Shown here piece by piece: positions 24,542 to 33,156 of a DNA stretch of 64,000 bases. Within the stretch, counting starts at the first letter, position 1. Each line of letters starts with the position of its first letter. The position numbers were made by a program, and so were the translations under genes. Origin of the DNA: an uncultured Clostridia bacterium. GTDB taxonomy: Bacteria > Bacillota > Clostridia > Christensenellales > Borkfalkiaceae. The stretch spans positions 1 through 64,000 of the forward strand of contig CAKQRD010000007.1 of NCBI GenBank assembly GCA_934271275.1, given 5' to 3'. Below the pieces are notes generated by a model. That model was not told the origin of the DNA. It saw only the letters and a list, made by a program, of their open reading frames with translations, and ran no database searches.

Positions 24542-26410
24542 CTATTTGCAATATCTGCTTAAATAAACCACGGGCAAAGCCGACCAGCCGTGACAAAGAC
24601 TTCCGAGTTCGCCGAAATCTTCCCAGCCCTTTTCCGTTTCCCAGAAGGTCGTCGCGCCCGCTTTCAGCATCTTCCCGTATTTCGTCTTTATGTCCTCTAT
24701 TACGAATTCTTTATATTTTTCGCTCGTTTTAAGCAACGCGTCGTAATAAAAACCGTTCATGGAAAGGCTTATTTTAACGAGCGTTTCATCGCAAATCGTC
24801 GTTTCCGCAACCGAAGCGTCCGCTACTCCCGCAAGTATCGCCATTGCGTTTCCGAGCTGCGAATACCTTGCTTCCCCGACGGTCGATAACTTATACGAAT
24901 TTTTTCCGCCGTCAAAAAACGTCTTTTTCACCGCCTCGCGCGTTTTTTCCGTCGGAATCCGCGCGCCCGTCAGTTTTTCATAATATCCGCAGGCTATAAT
25001 ATAAAAACAATTAAGAATAAGGTCGTACTGCTTTTCGCAATAATCGCCTTCTTTACGGTTTAACTGCCACGAATTGTCGCTCCCGTCCGTCCATTCGTAA
25101 AAATTCCAGTACGGATACTCAAAATCGGCGATAAGCCCGTTTTCCTCCATTCTCGCGCCGAACGTCTGCATTATTTTATCCACGGTCTCGCCGACTTCGA
25201 ACAGTATTCTGCAATCACCCGTATGCTCTATATACTCCCACACCTGCATAACGTATACGAGCGAGAAAAACGGTATCGGATAATCCTTCCCCGTAGGAAA
25301 GCATAACGTAAGAAGCCCGTCGCTTCTCAACCCTTTCGATATAATTAACAAATTTTCACGCTGGCAGACGTATCCCTTAAACGCATAGTATCCGCACAGC
25401 ATCTGATTCCTGCTGTCCAGCGCGTACATAGCCTGCTCCCGCCACGGACAGTCCTCGTAATGCTCGTGCATACAACATTTAAGAGTATATATCGAAACGT
25501 CGTATATTTTTTGAAGCGACTCGTCGGCAAACGCCCGCTTTGTTTCCTTAAACGGATATTCGACGGGGCGAATACCCGCATAACGAAGCTTTATCGGCGC
25601 TTCGCTTTCTATCAGCAGATACCTGCCCGCTATTCTCCTGAACGTATTAAGATATTCGTTATAGCCCGCCTTTGCGACGTATTCCGCGTTGAAATCGCAG
25701 GTTCCTATTTTTCTCCTCACCGCGCCGTCCGTCAGATGTTCGGCGTAAGATACGGTTATTTTCTGAACCGCGTCGCTAAAAAACTCCAAATCCAAAAAAC
25801 CTACGGTTTCTTTGCCAGTATCGACGAGAAACCCGTCTTCCGCGGCGATAACCGAGCTTTTCGCCCTCGCTTTTAATTCGCAGTTCCCGCGTTTTCTTAA
25901 AACGGCAACGCCTTCGCCCGTTTCGTCGCTTGCAAAAAACGGAGTCTCCGCCGTCGTCGCGTCGTATAAAAAACTCAGACCGAGCTGCGGAGATATTCTC
26001 TTGCAATACCCGTTTTTATAGTGCGGATTTACTCTCGAAAGAATGTTTTTATCGCTTTTTAAGAGCGTGTTATCGCCTTGAATTATATCGAACAGCAAAT
26101 ACGCCTCGGAATTTATATAAGTCTGGCTGTCATCGCCGTAATGCCACACGGTAACGGCGATTTCGTTTTCCGCCGAGCAAAAACGCGTTATATCCGTTTC
26201 GTCGTAATTTCTGTACCAAGGATAGTCCGCGCACGCGGCAAAGCCCGCAAGCCGACCGTTCAGATAAACGGTGTAATTACTGTCGCAGGATATGCGTAAA
26301 AATATCTTTTCTCCGCCGAAGGCGTTGAACTTACCTTTAAAATCAACGTAAGTATCCTTTGCGTTTACGTTGCCGTTCCATATTTTTACGCCTTTTAAAA
26401 GCTCGCTCAT
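24542..26410 (-). CDS. Alpha-L-rhamnosidase-like enzyme (GH78), cytoplasmic
   Basis: 622 aa, no signal peptide. Residues 1 to about 300 are beta-sandwich domains (FLRISCDSNYTVYLNGRLAG, typical of the N-terminal part). The (alpha/alpha)6 barrel contains HYEDCPWREQAMYALDSRNQ near residue 330. Its Asp, Glu and Asp fall at the spacing of the acidic residues described for Bacillus GL1 RhaB, as I recall that work, and EKGWEDFG comes near the C-terminus. GH78 enzymes release terminal alpha-L-rhamnose by inversion. It is shorter than many GH78 enzymes. As the last gene of an operon with an importer, beta-glucuronidase and esterase, it likely trims imported oligosaccharides. Specificity for rhamnose is probable but not proven. 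Confidence 0.85.
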   Translation of the reverse strand: MSELLKGVKIWNGNVNAKDTYVDFKGKFNAFGGEKIFLRISCDSNYTVYLNGRLAGFAACADYPWYRNYDETDITRFCSAENEIAVTVWHYGDDSQTYINSEAYLLFDIIQGDNTLLKSDKNILSRVNPHYKNGYCKRISPQLGLSFLYDATTAETPFFASDETGEGVAVLRKRGNCELKARAKSSVIAAEDGFLVDTGKETVGFLDLEFFSDAVQKITVSYAEHLTDGAVRRKIGTCDFNAEYVAKAGYNEYLNTFRRIAGRYLLIESEAPIKLRYAGIRPVEYPFKETKRAFADESLQKIYDVSIYTLKCCMHEHYEDCPWREQAMYALDSRNQMLCGYYAFKGYVCQRENLLIISKGLRSDGLLTLCFPTGKDYPIPFFSLVYVMQVWEYIEHTGDCRILFEVGETVDKIMQTFGARMEENGLIADFEYPYWNFYEWTDGSDNSWQLNRKEGDYCEKQYDLILNCFYIIACGYYEKLTGARIPTEKTREAVKKTFFDGGKNSYKLSTVGEARYSQLGNAMAILAGVADASVAETTICDETLVKISLSMNGFYYDALLKTSEKYKEFVIEDIKTKYGKMLKAGATTFWETEKGWEDFGELGSLCHGWSALPVVYLSRYCK

Positions 26411-26449
26411 AATTATAATTCCGTTCCCGTAATTTTTAATCCGAAATAA

Positions 26450-27394
26450 TTAAAAACCCATAACTTTGATTTTTTTTGCAAGATTCGTTCCGTAGATCTC
26501 CGCGCCGACGGCGTTCGGATGTAAGCCGTCGTAAAAATATTTACTATCGTGCGGAACAAGCCCGAATCCGTCGATAACCGCCGCTTTGGGCAATTTTTTT
26601 GTTTCGGAACAAATCTCCTCGTAAGTTTCGCGCATTCCCTTTTCGTCGCAATCCTTATCGTTTCTCCAAAGAGGCGTTACGAACAAAGCGGGAATATCGC
26701 CGTAAATCTCTCCGAAACGTTTAAAAAAACCGTAAACATATTCATCTTTATCGTGCCACGAATGAAGATTCGTTCCCATAGCGACTATAATTTTCTCCGG
26801 AACGAAATCTTTGAGCGGAGTTAAAACTTTTTCGTCAAAATAATATCCGCCTACGCCTTGATTCAGCATTTCCCATTCAAAAGTTCTGTTCAATACGTTT
26901 ACATAAGTCATATCCGTTTCAAACGTACCATACCCCTGAGTTATGGAATCGCCGATAAACAACACGTTCGGTTTTTTCGTTATGGGAAAAAGTTCTTCGT
27001 CTGCGGAAATCTCTTTCACGCCGACCTCCGTATCTATCGGAAAATAAAGCGTTATCCGCTTTTTCCCCTCCGGCATACCGTAAAAAAGCGTTCCTTCCTC
27101 CGATAACTCTTCTATTTTGTTTTCGGCGATTTTTTTGCCGTTAACGTATAACGCGAACGTGTCCTTTGAAGAACCGCCGAAAAATTTATAAAAAAGCGAA
27201 ATTTTCGTCGCGGCGGTTTCCGCCTCTATAGTAACGGAACTCGTAAAATAAGCGCGAACGTAGAAAAAATCGTTAAACTTCAAATATTCCTGCTGCTCTT
27301 TCGAGAAATGCGAAAAAACGACGTACCCGCCTTCTTTTTCTATAAAATCGTATGCGCCGTGAACCAACCGTTTATCGGCTTTATAAAGAAACAT
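26450..27394 (-). CDS. SGNH/GDSL-type carbohydrate esterase
   Basis: 314 aa, no signal peptide. An N-terminal beta-sandwich (about 1-130) precedes the SGNH hydrolase domain: block I FIGDSITQGYG (Ser150), block III MGTNLH, and block V DGLHPN with Asp289 and His292. This two-domain layout is typical of carbohydrate esterases that remove acetyl groups from sugars. It is probably cytoplasmic and lies between the beta-glucuronidase and the GH78 gene, suggesting that the imported oligosaccharide is O-acylated. Confidence 0.88.
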   Translation of the reverse strand: MFLYKADKRLVHGAYDFIEKEGGYVVFSHFSKEQQEYLKFNDFFYVRAYFTSSVTIEAETAATKISLFYKFFGGSSKDTFALYVNGKKIAENKIEELSEEGTLFYGMPEGKKRITLYFPIDTEVGVKEISADEELFPITKKPNVLFIGDSITQGYGTFETDMTYVNVLNRTFEWEMLNQGVGGYYFDEKVLTPLKDFVPEKIIVAMGTNLHSWHDKDEYVYGFFKRFGEIYGDIPALFVTPLWRNDKDCDEKGMRETYEEICSETKKLPKAAVIDGFGLVPHDSKYFYDGLHPNAVGAEIYGTNLAKKIKVMGF

Positions 27395-27395
27395 T

Positions 27396-29159
27396 TTAGT
27401 CCTCTTTTGAGTTCTTCTTTTCCCAACGCTCTTTAAGAACGTATGCCGCGGCTTTCGGCTGGCGAGCGCGCGTAAACACTCCTTTTCTGTTGCCGTTTAC
27501 CCGAATCGTGCCTTCCTTGGTCATAAAATCAGCAAAATTCCAAACGAGTTCGCCGCATATGAACGGAAGCTCGTCCAGAACCCTGCAAGTTTCCGCAAGC
27601 AATTCTTTCTGATAGTCCTCCGAAAAGCTGACGGACGGCAAAGAATGTAATCCTTCTATGGTATCCGCCCCGAATTCGGTCATAATTATCGGCTTTTTAA
27701 AATGATCGGCGTACGCTTCGAGTTCGGCGCGAAGAAGCGGCTCTACCGCGTCGAGATTGCCTATTTCGTCGTACCAGCCGTAATATCTGTTAATCCCGAT
27801 AAAATCTACCAAATCCACGACCTTGTTTCCCTCTACGAAATGAGTAAGCTCAACGATGGTCACGGGAAGACTCGTGAGAGAACGGGTATAGTCGATTACC
27901 TCTTTAAAATATGTGCGCGCGTTGTCTTCGTATGTAGCGGCTTCGTTCGCCACGCTGTACATAACGACCGAAGGATGATTTTTATCGCGTTCGACAAGCA
28001 AACGCATAGCGTTTTTATGCAAAGCGAGAGTAACGTCGTCTAAACGGTCTTTCCCGTAGGTGTAATCGGGCCAGTTGTTGCAGCCTACCGCAGGCACTTC
28101 GTTAATCACGAGGAAACCGTATTTATCCGCCAAATCCATAATTTCTTCCGCATAAGGATAATGGCTCGTTCTGAAACAATTCGCGTTTATCCATTTCAGA
28201 AGCTCGAAATCGCGAACGTTTACAGCCGAATTGTTTCCCTTTCCGAGTATCGTAAAGTCTTCGTGCATACCGAAGCCTTTTAAGTAAACCTTCTTATCGT
28301 TTACATAAAGCCCCGTTTCGTCGAACGAAACCTTTCTTATCCCGAATTGCTCTTCGTAATAATCCGTTTCTGTTTCTGCCGCAAGGGTATAAAGATACGG
28401 ATCTTTAACGTTCCAGAGTCTCGGGGCGGAAATTCTCAATTCGCCGTTTTCGGACTCGCAGACTACTTTGCCCTCTTCGTCCGTCACTTTAAAACGAGCG
28501 TTCGTCGCGTCGCCTTTCAACGTTACTTTTACCTTTTCGTAATCGCCGCCGACTACCGTTTCTATCACGACGTCTTCTATGTGTTTTTTCGGAACGGAAT
28601 ATACGAACACGTCTCTGTGTATACCCGTATAATTATAAAAATCGTGATTTATGACCTGTTTTTCTTTCTGAAAGTTTTGCGGATCGCCGTATATAGCGTG
28701 TTTGCCGGTTCTGTCGCAAACGTAAAGCCCGTTTCCTTCCACAAGTCTGCCGACGGGAAGGGTGTGGTAATCGAGCCGATTATCTATAATCACCGAAAGA
28801 CGGTTCTTATTTTTTAAATCGTTAAGCGGAATATCTATCGGCATAAAAGCGTTATCCGTTCCGCCGATTTTCGCGCCGTTTAAAAACACTTCGCACTTAT
28901 GGCTCGTCGCTCCGATTCTTAGTCTGTACTCGTTTCCGCCGCAAATAGGAACGGAAAATTCCGTTTCGTATAACACCTTTCCGACATGATCGCGAATTTT
29001 TGCGCTCGTCCCCACGTCGTTCATACTCGCCGGTACAGGCATTAAAACGCAATTCTCCGCCTTTTTCGTCGGCAGATAGTCCGCGTCCGTCGTCTTAAAA
29101 TTCCATATTCCGTTCAACGAAGTAGCACTGCGACGAACGTTCGATTGTACTTTTAACAT
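27396..29159 (-). CDS. uidA: Beta-glucuronidase (GH2)
   Basis: 587 aa, close to E. coli UidA in length and layout: N-terminal jelly roll, Ig-like middle domain and TIM barrel. The acid/base is Glu406 in SVANEAATYED and the nucleophile is Glu495 in IMTEFGADTIEG. GNRKGVFTRARQPK supplies the N-x-K pair (Asn557, Lys559) that contacts the glucuronate carboxylate and separates glucuronidases from galactosidases. There is no signal peptide, so it works in the cytoplasm on imported substrates, releasing glucuronate that can feed the KDG pathway genes at 57070-58760. The start follows a TTAAAGGAAA ribosome site. Confidence 0.93.
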   Translation of the reverse strand: MLKVQSNVRRSATSLNGIWNFKTTDADYLPTKKAENCVLMPVPASMNDVGTSAKIRDHVGKVLYETEFSVPICGGNEYRLRIGATSHKCEVFLNGAKIGGTDNAFMPIDIPLNDLKNKNRLSVIIDNRLDYHTLPVGRLVEGNGLYVCDRTGKHAIYGDPQNFQKEKQVINHDFYNYTGIHRDVFVYSVPKKHIEDVVIETVVGGDYEKVKVTLKGDATNARFKVTDEEGKVVCESENGELRISAPRLWNVKDPYLYTLAAETETDYYEEQFGIRKVSFDETGLYVNDKKVYLKGFGMHEDFTILGKGNNSAVNVRDFELLKWINANCFRTSHYPYAEEIMDLADKYGFLVINEVPAVGCNNWPDYTYGKDRLDDVTLALHKNAMRLLVERDKNHPSVVMYSVANEAATYEDNARTYFKEVIDYTRSLTSLPVTIVELTHFVEGNKVVDLVDFIGINRYYGWYDEIGNLDAVEPLLRAELEAYADHFKKPIIMTEFGADTIEGLHSLPSVSFSEDYQKELLAETCRVLDELPFICGELVWNFADFMTKEGTIRVNGNRKGVFTRARQPKAAAYVLKERWEKKNSKED

Positions 29160-29205
29160 TATCGTTTCCTTTAATTTTTCTTTGTTTTGTGTTTTTCCTC
29201 GAAAA

Positions 29206-31059
29206 TTAAGCCGTGACGTTGAAAATTACGCCATCCGGCAAGCTTTTTATTTCGGTTGAATCGTTTGCAGAATCGCTGTTATACCCTATTACGACGTATC
29301 CCGCAGCGTTGATAACGAAATTATCCGTCGAGTTATCCACGCATTTGTGTCCGAAAAGGTTCAGGAACGTGACGCCCGCAGCGTTTACCGTTACGTTTTT
29401 AACCGTGTTATACATAAAAAATCTTGCGCCGAATATCGCCACGTCTGTTTTTGCAATATCGGCGGGTTTGTTATACCGTTTAACGTTCACGGTAACGTTT
29501 TCAATCGTCATATTGATTAACGTATGCCCGAACAGCGCGGCTTCCGAAATCGCTTTATAAGTCACGTCTTCAAACTTAACGTTTTTTATAACCGCGCCCG
29601 AACCGATGTGTCCGAATATGCCGCCCCTGCCCGCGATAAAGTTTTTAATCGAAAAACCGTTTCCGTCCAGAACGCCCTTAAACCCTACGTCGGAGTCGTA
29701 CGGAATCTTTCCTCGCACTCCGGTCATTTCCGCGCCGCCGAGATCCAAATCTCCGACAAGAACGTAATATCCGAAGGTTACGGAATCTTTTCCGTCCGCG
29801 TCTTTCGTAAGCTTCAACCCTTCGAGTTTAGCTCGGGTATTTATGATTTCCGTGCATATTTTTATCGGCACGACGTAACAATACTTGTCCGTATAAACGT
29901 ATAATTCCGTTTCGGAAAGTTCGTTATCTTCTCCCGTAAGCGCGGATTTCTTAATCGTTGCAGACGAGCCGTAAACGGATTCGCTCGCAGTTTTTCCGTC
30001 GATTTCCAAAAACCGCAATTCACCCTCGAACGAACCGTCCGCCGTATAAGACGGGTTTTTTCTTTCGACAAAAACCGACTTGTCTTTCGGAACGACAATC
30101 GTGGGAGTGACGACGGATACGATCACGGATATGAACGTAACAGAACTGTCGGTAACGTATTTGCCGACGAGTTTCGTTTCTCCGCGTAAAAGTGCGGAAA
30201 GTTTATACCCGCTCGCGGCGTCGCCTTTCACGCACGCTTTGTTTTTATCGAAGTCTGCGTTATAATCGGCGTTCACGTCCCATACGATTTCGGGATTTTT
30301 TATCACCTCTCCGCCGACGGTAACCTCAAAATCGAGCGCGACCTCTACGGGCATGCCGGAATCGTCTTCCGCCGTAATGATCGTAGTACGGAATCCGCTC
30401 TCGACTCTCGTGAAATCATCGGTTTTTGCGTCTACAACGACGTCTTCCCGATAAACTGCTATTTTAATCGTTTTTTCGCAAAACTTGCCGCGCACCGTCG
30501 CGTATACCGAATATTCGGCTGTGCCGGCGTTAAGCCCTTCTACGGTAAGCTTTCCGTTTTCGATGCCGACGGCGGCAACGCCCTCGTCGGATTCTCCCGT
30601 AAGAACCGCGTTAAACGCGACTCCTTCGATTTTTTCTCCGTTCCACGAAACATAAATATCCGAGGAGTATTTTTTACCCGCCGTAACGCCGACGAATGAG
30701 TCTGCGCCTTTTATAATCGGCGCGTACGGCGAAGCCGCAACGAACACCTTGCAAACGGCTTCCGCTCCGCCCGCGCTTGCCGTTACGACGGTATTTCCGA
30801 TCGAAACAGCCGTTACGGTGCCATCATCCCCGACGGTCGCTATTTTATCGTCGGAAGTCGTCCAAACGATTTTTTCTCCGGTATTCTCCGCCGTAGCGTT
30901 AAGCCTGCCGCTTTCGTATTCGTATAAATCAAGCGTGCTTTGAGAAATAGTTACGGTAGCTTTATTTCCTTCCTTCTTGCCGTCGTCGGTTTTTCCGCAC
31001 GCCGAGAAAGAACAAATGCCGATTAAAGCGGCTAACAAAAAACAAACGCTTTTTTTCAT
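29206..31059 (-). CDS. Lipoprotein with BIG2 domain and beta-helix module
   Basis: 617 aa with lipobox FSAC (Cys21). A BIG2-type Ig domain spans about residues 32-110 (VWTTSDDKIATVGDDGTV). Further beta-sandwich domains follow. Residues about 400-617 form the beta-helix-like module found in the proteins at 40952 and 43957: GYYVLVGDLDLGG, GVLDGNGFSIKNF, IKNVKFEDV. It would be anchored on the outside of the membrane; a glycan-binding or structural role is likely. Confidence 0.8.
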   Translation of the reverse strand: MKKSVCFLLAALIGICSFSACGKTDDGKKEGNKATVTISQSTLDLYEYESGRLNATAENTGEKIVWTTSDDKIATVGDDGTVTAVSIGNTVVTASAGGAEAVCKVFVAASPYAPIIKGADSFVGVTAGKKYSSDIYVSWNGEKIEGVAFNAVLTGESDEGVAAVGIENGKLTVEGLNAGTAEYSVYATVRGKFCEKTIKIAVYREDVVVDAKTDDFTRVESGFRTTIITAEDDSGMPVEVALDFEVTVGGEVIKNPEIVWDVNADYNADFDKNKACVKGDAASGYKLSALLRGETKLVGKYVTDSSVTFISVIVSVVTPTIVVPKDKSVFVERKNPSYTADGSFEGELRFLEIDGKTASESVYGSSATIKKSALTGEDNELSETELYVYTDKYCYVVPIKICTEIINTRAKLEGLKLTKDADGKDSVTFGYYVLVGDLDLGGAEMTGVRGKIPYDSDVGFKGVLDGNGFSIKNFIAGRGGIFGHIGSGAVIKNVKFEDVTYKAISEAALFGHTLINMTIENVTVNVKRYNKPADIAKTDVAIFGARFFMYNTVKNVTVNAAGVTFLNLFGHKCVDNSTDNFVINAAGYVVIGYNSDSANDSTEIKSLPDGVIFNVTA

Positions 31060-31072
31060 CTACGCTTCCTCC

Positions 31073-33142
31073 TTACGTTAAATCCCAGGTATTGAATACC
31101 GTACTCGCCTTATAATGCTCTCTTAAACAGGTATTCTGCAAATCGTTGTAATCTTTATAAAACTCCTTACGAAGCGCTTTACACTGTTCCGTGCTGTAAA
31201 CCGAAGCGTAAGTGGTGCATAAAACGTATCTCGGAAAAAGAGTTTCTATTAAAATATGCTTTTTTAACAGCTCGTAGGTCTCTGCGTCGGAGGTTTTATA
31301 AACCTCGATCGCCGCATACGCTTCGTCCATCAGCGAAAGCCAGTTTTCAATCGTTCCCTGCTTCCACACTTCCTCTTTGGCAATATCGTAAGAGTGAACG
31401 CCCCCGCCGGTTATGGTTTCGTTATAACGCAAATTTGCAACGACCTCGTTAAAGTATCTGCGCATAATCGGCGCGGCTTCTCCGAAATATTTATCGAACC
31501 AGCGGTCAAGCAATTTCCCGTAATCGGTATTTACGTCGATTTCGTATTTAGCCGCTATATAATCGCGGAGCTTGGTAAATCCGGAATTGTTCGGATTCTC
31601 GAAAGTGCCTTCGCTGTAAACGTAAGTCGCGCCGCATTCCTTGAAATAACGGAAATTTTCCGTCATCGTCTCAAAGCTGTTGTAAGGATAAATGTATTCG
31701 TAATAATTGATTTCGTAAAGCCAGACGTGAAGCTTGCCGTTAAGTCCTTTCCACGACTTGACCGCGTTTGAATAAGTCTTGTTTTCGACCTCGTAAAAAC
31801 TATGAATATAGTTCGCCGCGGAAGCCGCGTATTCCAAAGACACGCGGTTATGACAAACGAGTTTTTCCGCTGTGCCGTCTTCGTTCGTTTGCTCTTCGGC
31901 AACGATTTCGCCGTTTTCGTCCGCATAAAAACGACGGAGATTCATCGGAATACCTTCGCCTTTCTCGTTCCAGACGATGTCTCCCGAGGAATTTCTCGTC
32001 ACGGGAGCTTTTACGGAAGTTCCGTAAGCAAGCATAACGACGTTAAACTCCTTATTTTCGGAAATTCCCTGAGCGCGGGCTTCGTCGCTTGCGATATATT
32101 CGTTCAGTCTGTCCGTTATATCGTTCGTGAAAGTGAGCATCGCTCCCGATATGGTATCGCCGTAATAACTTATACTCGCCGAGCAGACTTTGCAATCACA
32201 ATTCGTAACGTGATCGCCGTCTATAACGTCGAATTGAGAAATACGGATAATAGACGCGAGAGGATTTTCAAGCATAAACCTTATGAGCGCGGCGGAATAC
32301 GTTTCTATCATCTTTTCGTATTCTTCTCTGTCGCCGTGCGCGGTAAAGCAAGGCTGCCGTTTTTCCGGCGCATCGTACGAGAACCATTTCGGATGCGCGT
32401 TTTTCTCTTCTTCGGTAGTAAAGTCGCCTATATTATGAACGGTACCGCTGCCGGTATTTATGACAAGGCTGCCCGTGGTAAAGCCCATAGAATAACTCTG
32501 CTCGCTCGTCATAAGATTACTTGCGACGCGGAAATCATAGTCAGGTCTCTCGGTAATATCCATATAAGGCATCACGTCGCCCGTCTTTTCGTAAATTATC
32601 ATATCCGCGGAAAGCGCGTCGTAACCTATCGTATACCTCAGAAAGGATATAGCTCCGAGCTGATAGCCCTTATCGGAATAAGCCTCGATAAACACGGCTT
32701 TCCCATAGGTTTTTATAACGTATCCGGAAACGCCGAGAGTATCGTAATCGGGCATCGTAAAGCCTGCCGCCGTAAAGCTTTCGCTGTCGCCGAACACGAC
32801 GTAAAAATCGTTTGAAGTAACCGCTTCGGCGGTCGTTTTTTCAAGTCTTACGCCGGAAAATGCTGCAAGCTGCTTATTGACGAAAGCAGAAGCCGCCTCG
32901 GCGTTTTCGTCAGCCACGACCATTTTATAAGCCGTGCTTCCGTTTTTAATAAAATCGCCTGCGGGAGTATCGTATTTAACCGAAAAATCGTGCAACGTAC
33001 CGGTAACCGAATGAGATTCTACGTTAGCGGTAGGAGCGTTGGCGTTCGGAATTTTGGAAGATTTGTCGCACGCGGCAAGTCCGAAAACAGAAACGGCGGA
33101 AATCAACGCGAGCGCGGTTGCCGCAATTTTGTATTTTTTCAT
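31073..33142 (-). CDS. DUF4838-family lipoprotein, alpha-glucuronidase-like fold
   Basis: 689 aa with lipobox LAAC (Cys25). It opens with a GH20b/alpha-glucuronidase-like N-terminal domain (NDFYVVFGDSESF) and continues into the DUF4838 core with RISQFDVIDG followed by NCDCKVC. The CxCxxC cluster is typical of the family and may bind a metal or be structural. Later comes LHVWLYEINYYEYIYPYNSF, matching WFYMENFAYYLDFFDNF in the 1827-aa protein. It lies in the regulon B operon beside surface lipoproteins. A surface uronic-acid or other exo-glycosidase activity is plausible but untested. Confidence 0.85.
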   Translation of the reverse strand: MKKYKIAATALALISAVSVFGLAACDKSSKIPNANAPTANVESHSVTGTLHDFSVKYDTPAGDFIKNGSTAYKMVVADENAEAASAFVNKQLAAFSGVRLEKTTAEAVTSNDFYVVFGDSESFTAAGFTMPDYDTLGVSGYVIKTYGKAVFIEAYSDKGYQLGAISFLRYTIGYDALSADMIIYEKTGDVMPYMDITERPDYDFRVASNLMTSEQSYSMGFTTGSLVINTGSGTVHNIGDFTTEEEKNAHPKWFSYDAPEKRQPCFTAHGDREEYEKMIETYSAALIRFMLENPLASIIRISQFDVIDGDHVTNCDCKVCSASISYYGDTISGAMLTFTNDITDRLNEYIASDEARAQGISENKEFNVVMLAYGTSVKAPVTRNSSGDIVWNEKGEGIPMNLRRFYADENGEIVAEEQTNEDGTAEKLVCHNRVSLEYAASAANYIHSFYEVENKTYSNAVKSWKGLNGKLHVWLYEINYYEYIYPYNSFETMTENFRYFKECGATYVYSEGTFENPNNSGFTKLRDYIAAKYEIDVNTDYGKLLDRWFDKYFGEAAPIMRRYFNEVVANLRYNETITGGGVHSYDIAKEEVWKQGTIENWLSLMDEAYAAIEVYKTSDAETYELLKKHILIETLFPRYVLCTTYASVYSTEQCKALRKEFYKDYNDLQNTCLREHYKASTVFNTWDLT

Positions 33143-33156
33143 TTTATATCCATCCT

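Noticed and set aside
31802..32815. Long plus-strand open frame (337 codons) opposite the DUF4838 lipoprotein gene
   Set aside because: It lies wholly antisense to a well-supported gene, has a biased Arg/Phe/Tyr-rich composition and no ribosome site. Similar shadows occur opposite most long genes here, for example 23066-24031, 9854-10663 and 42905-43702.
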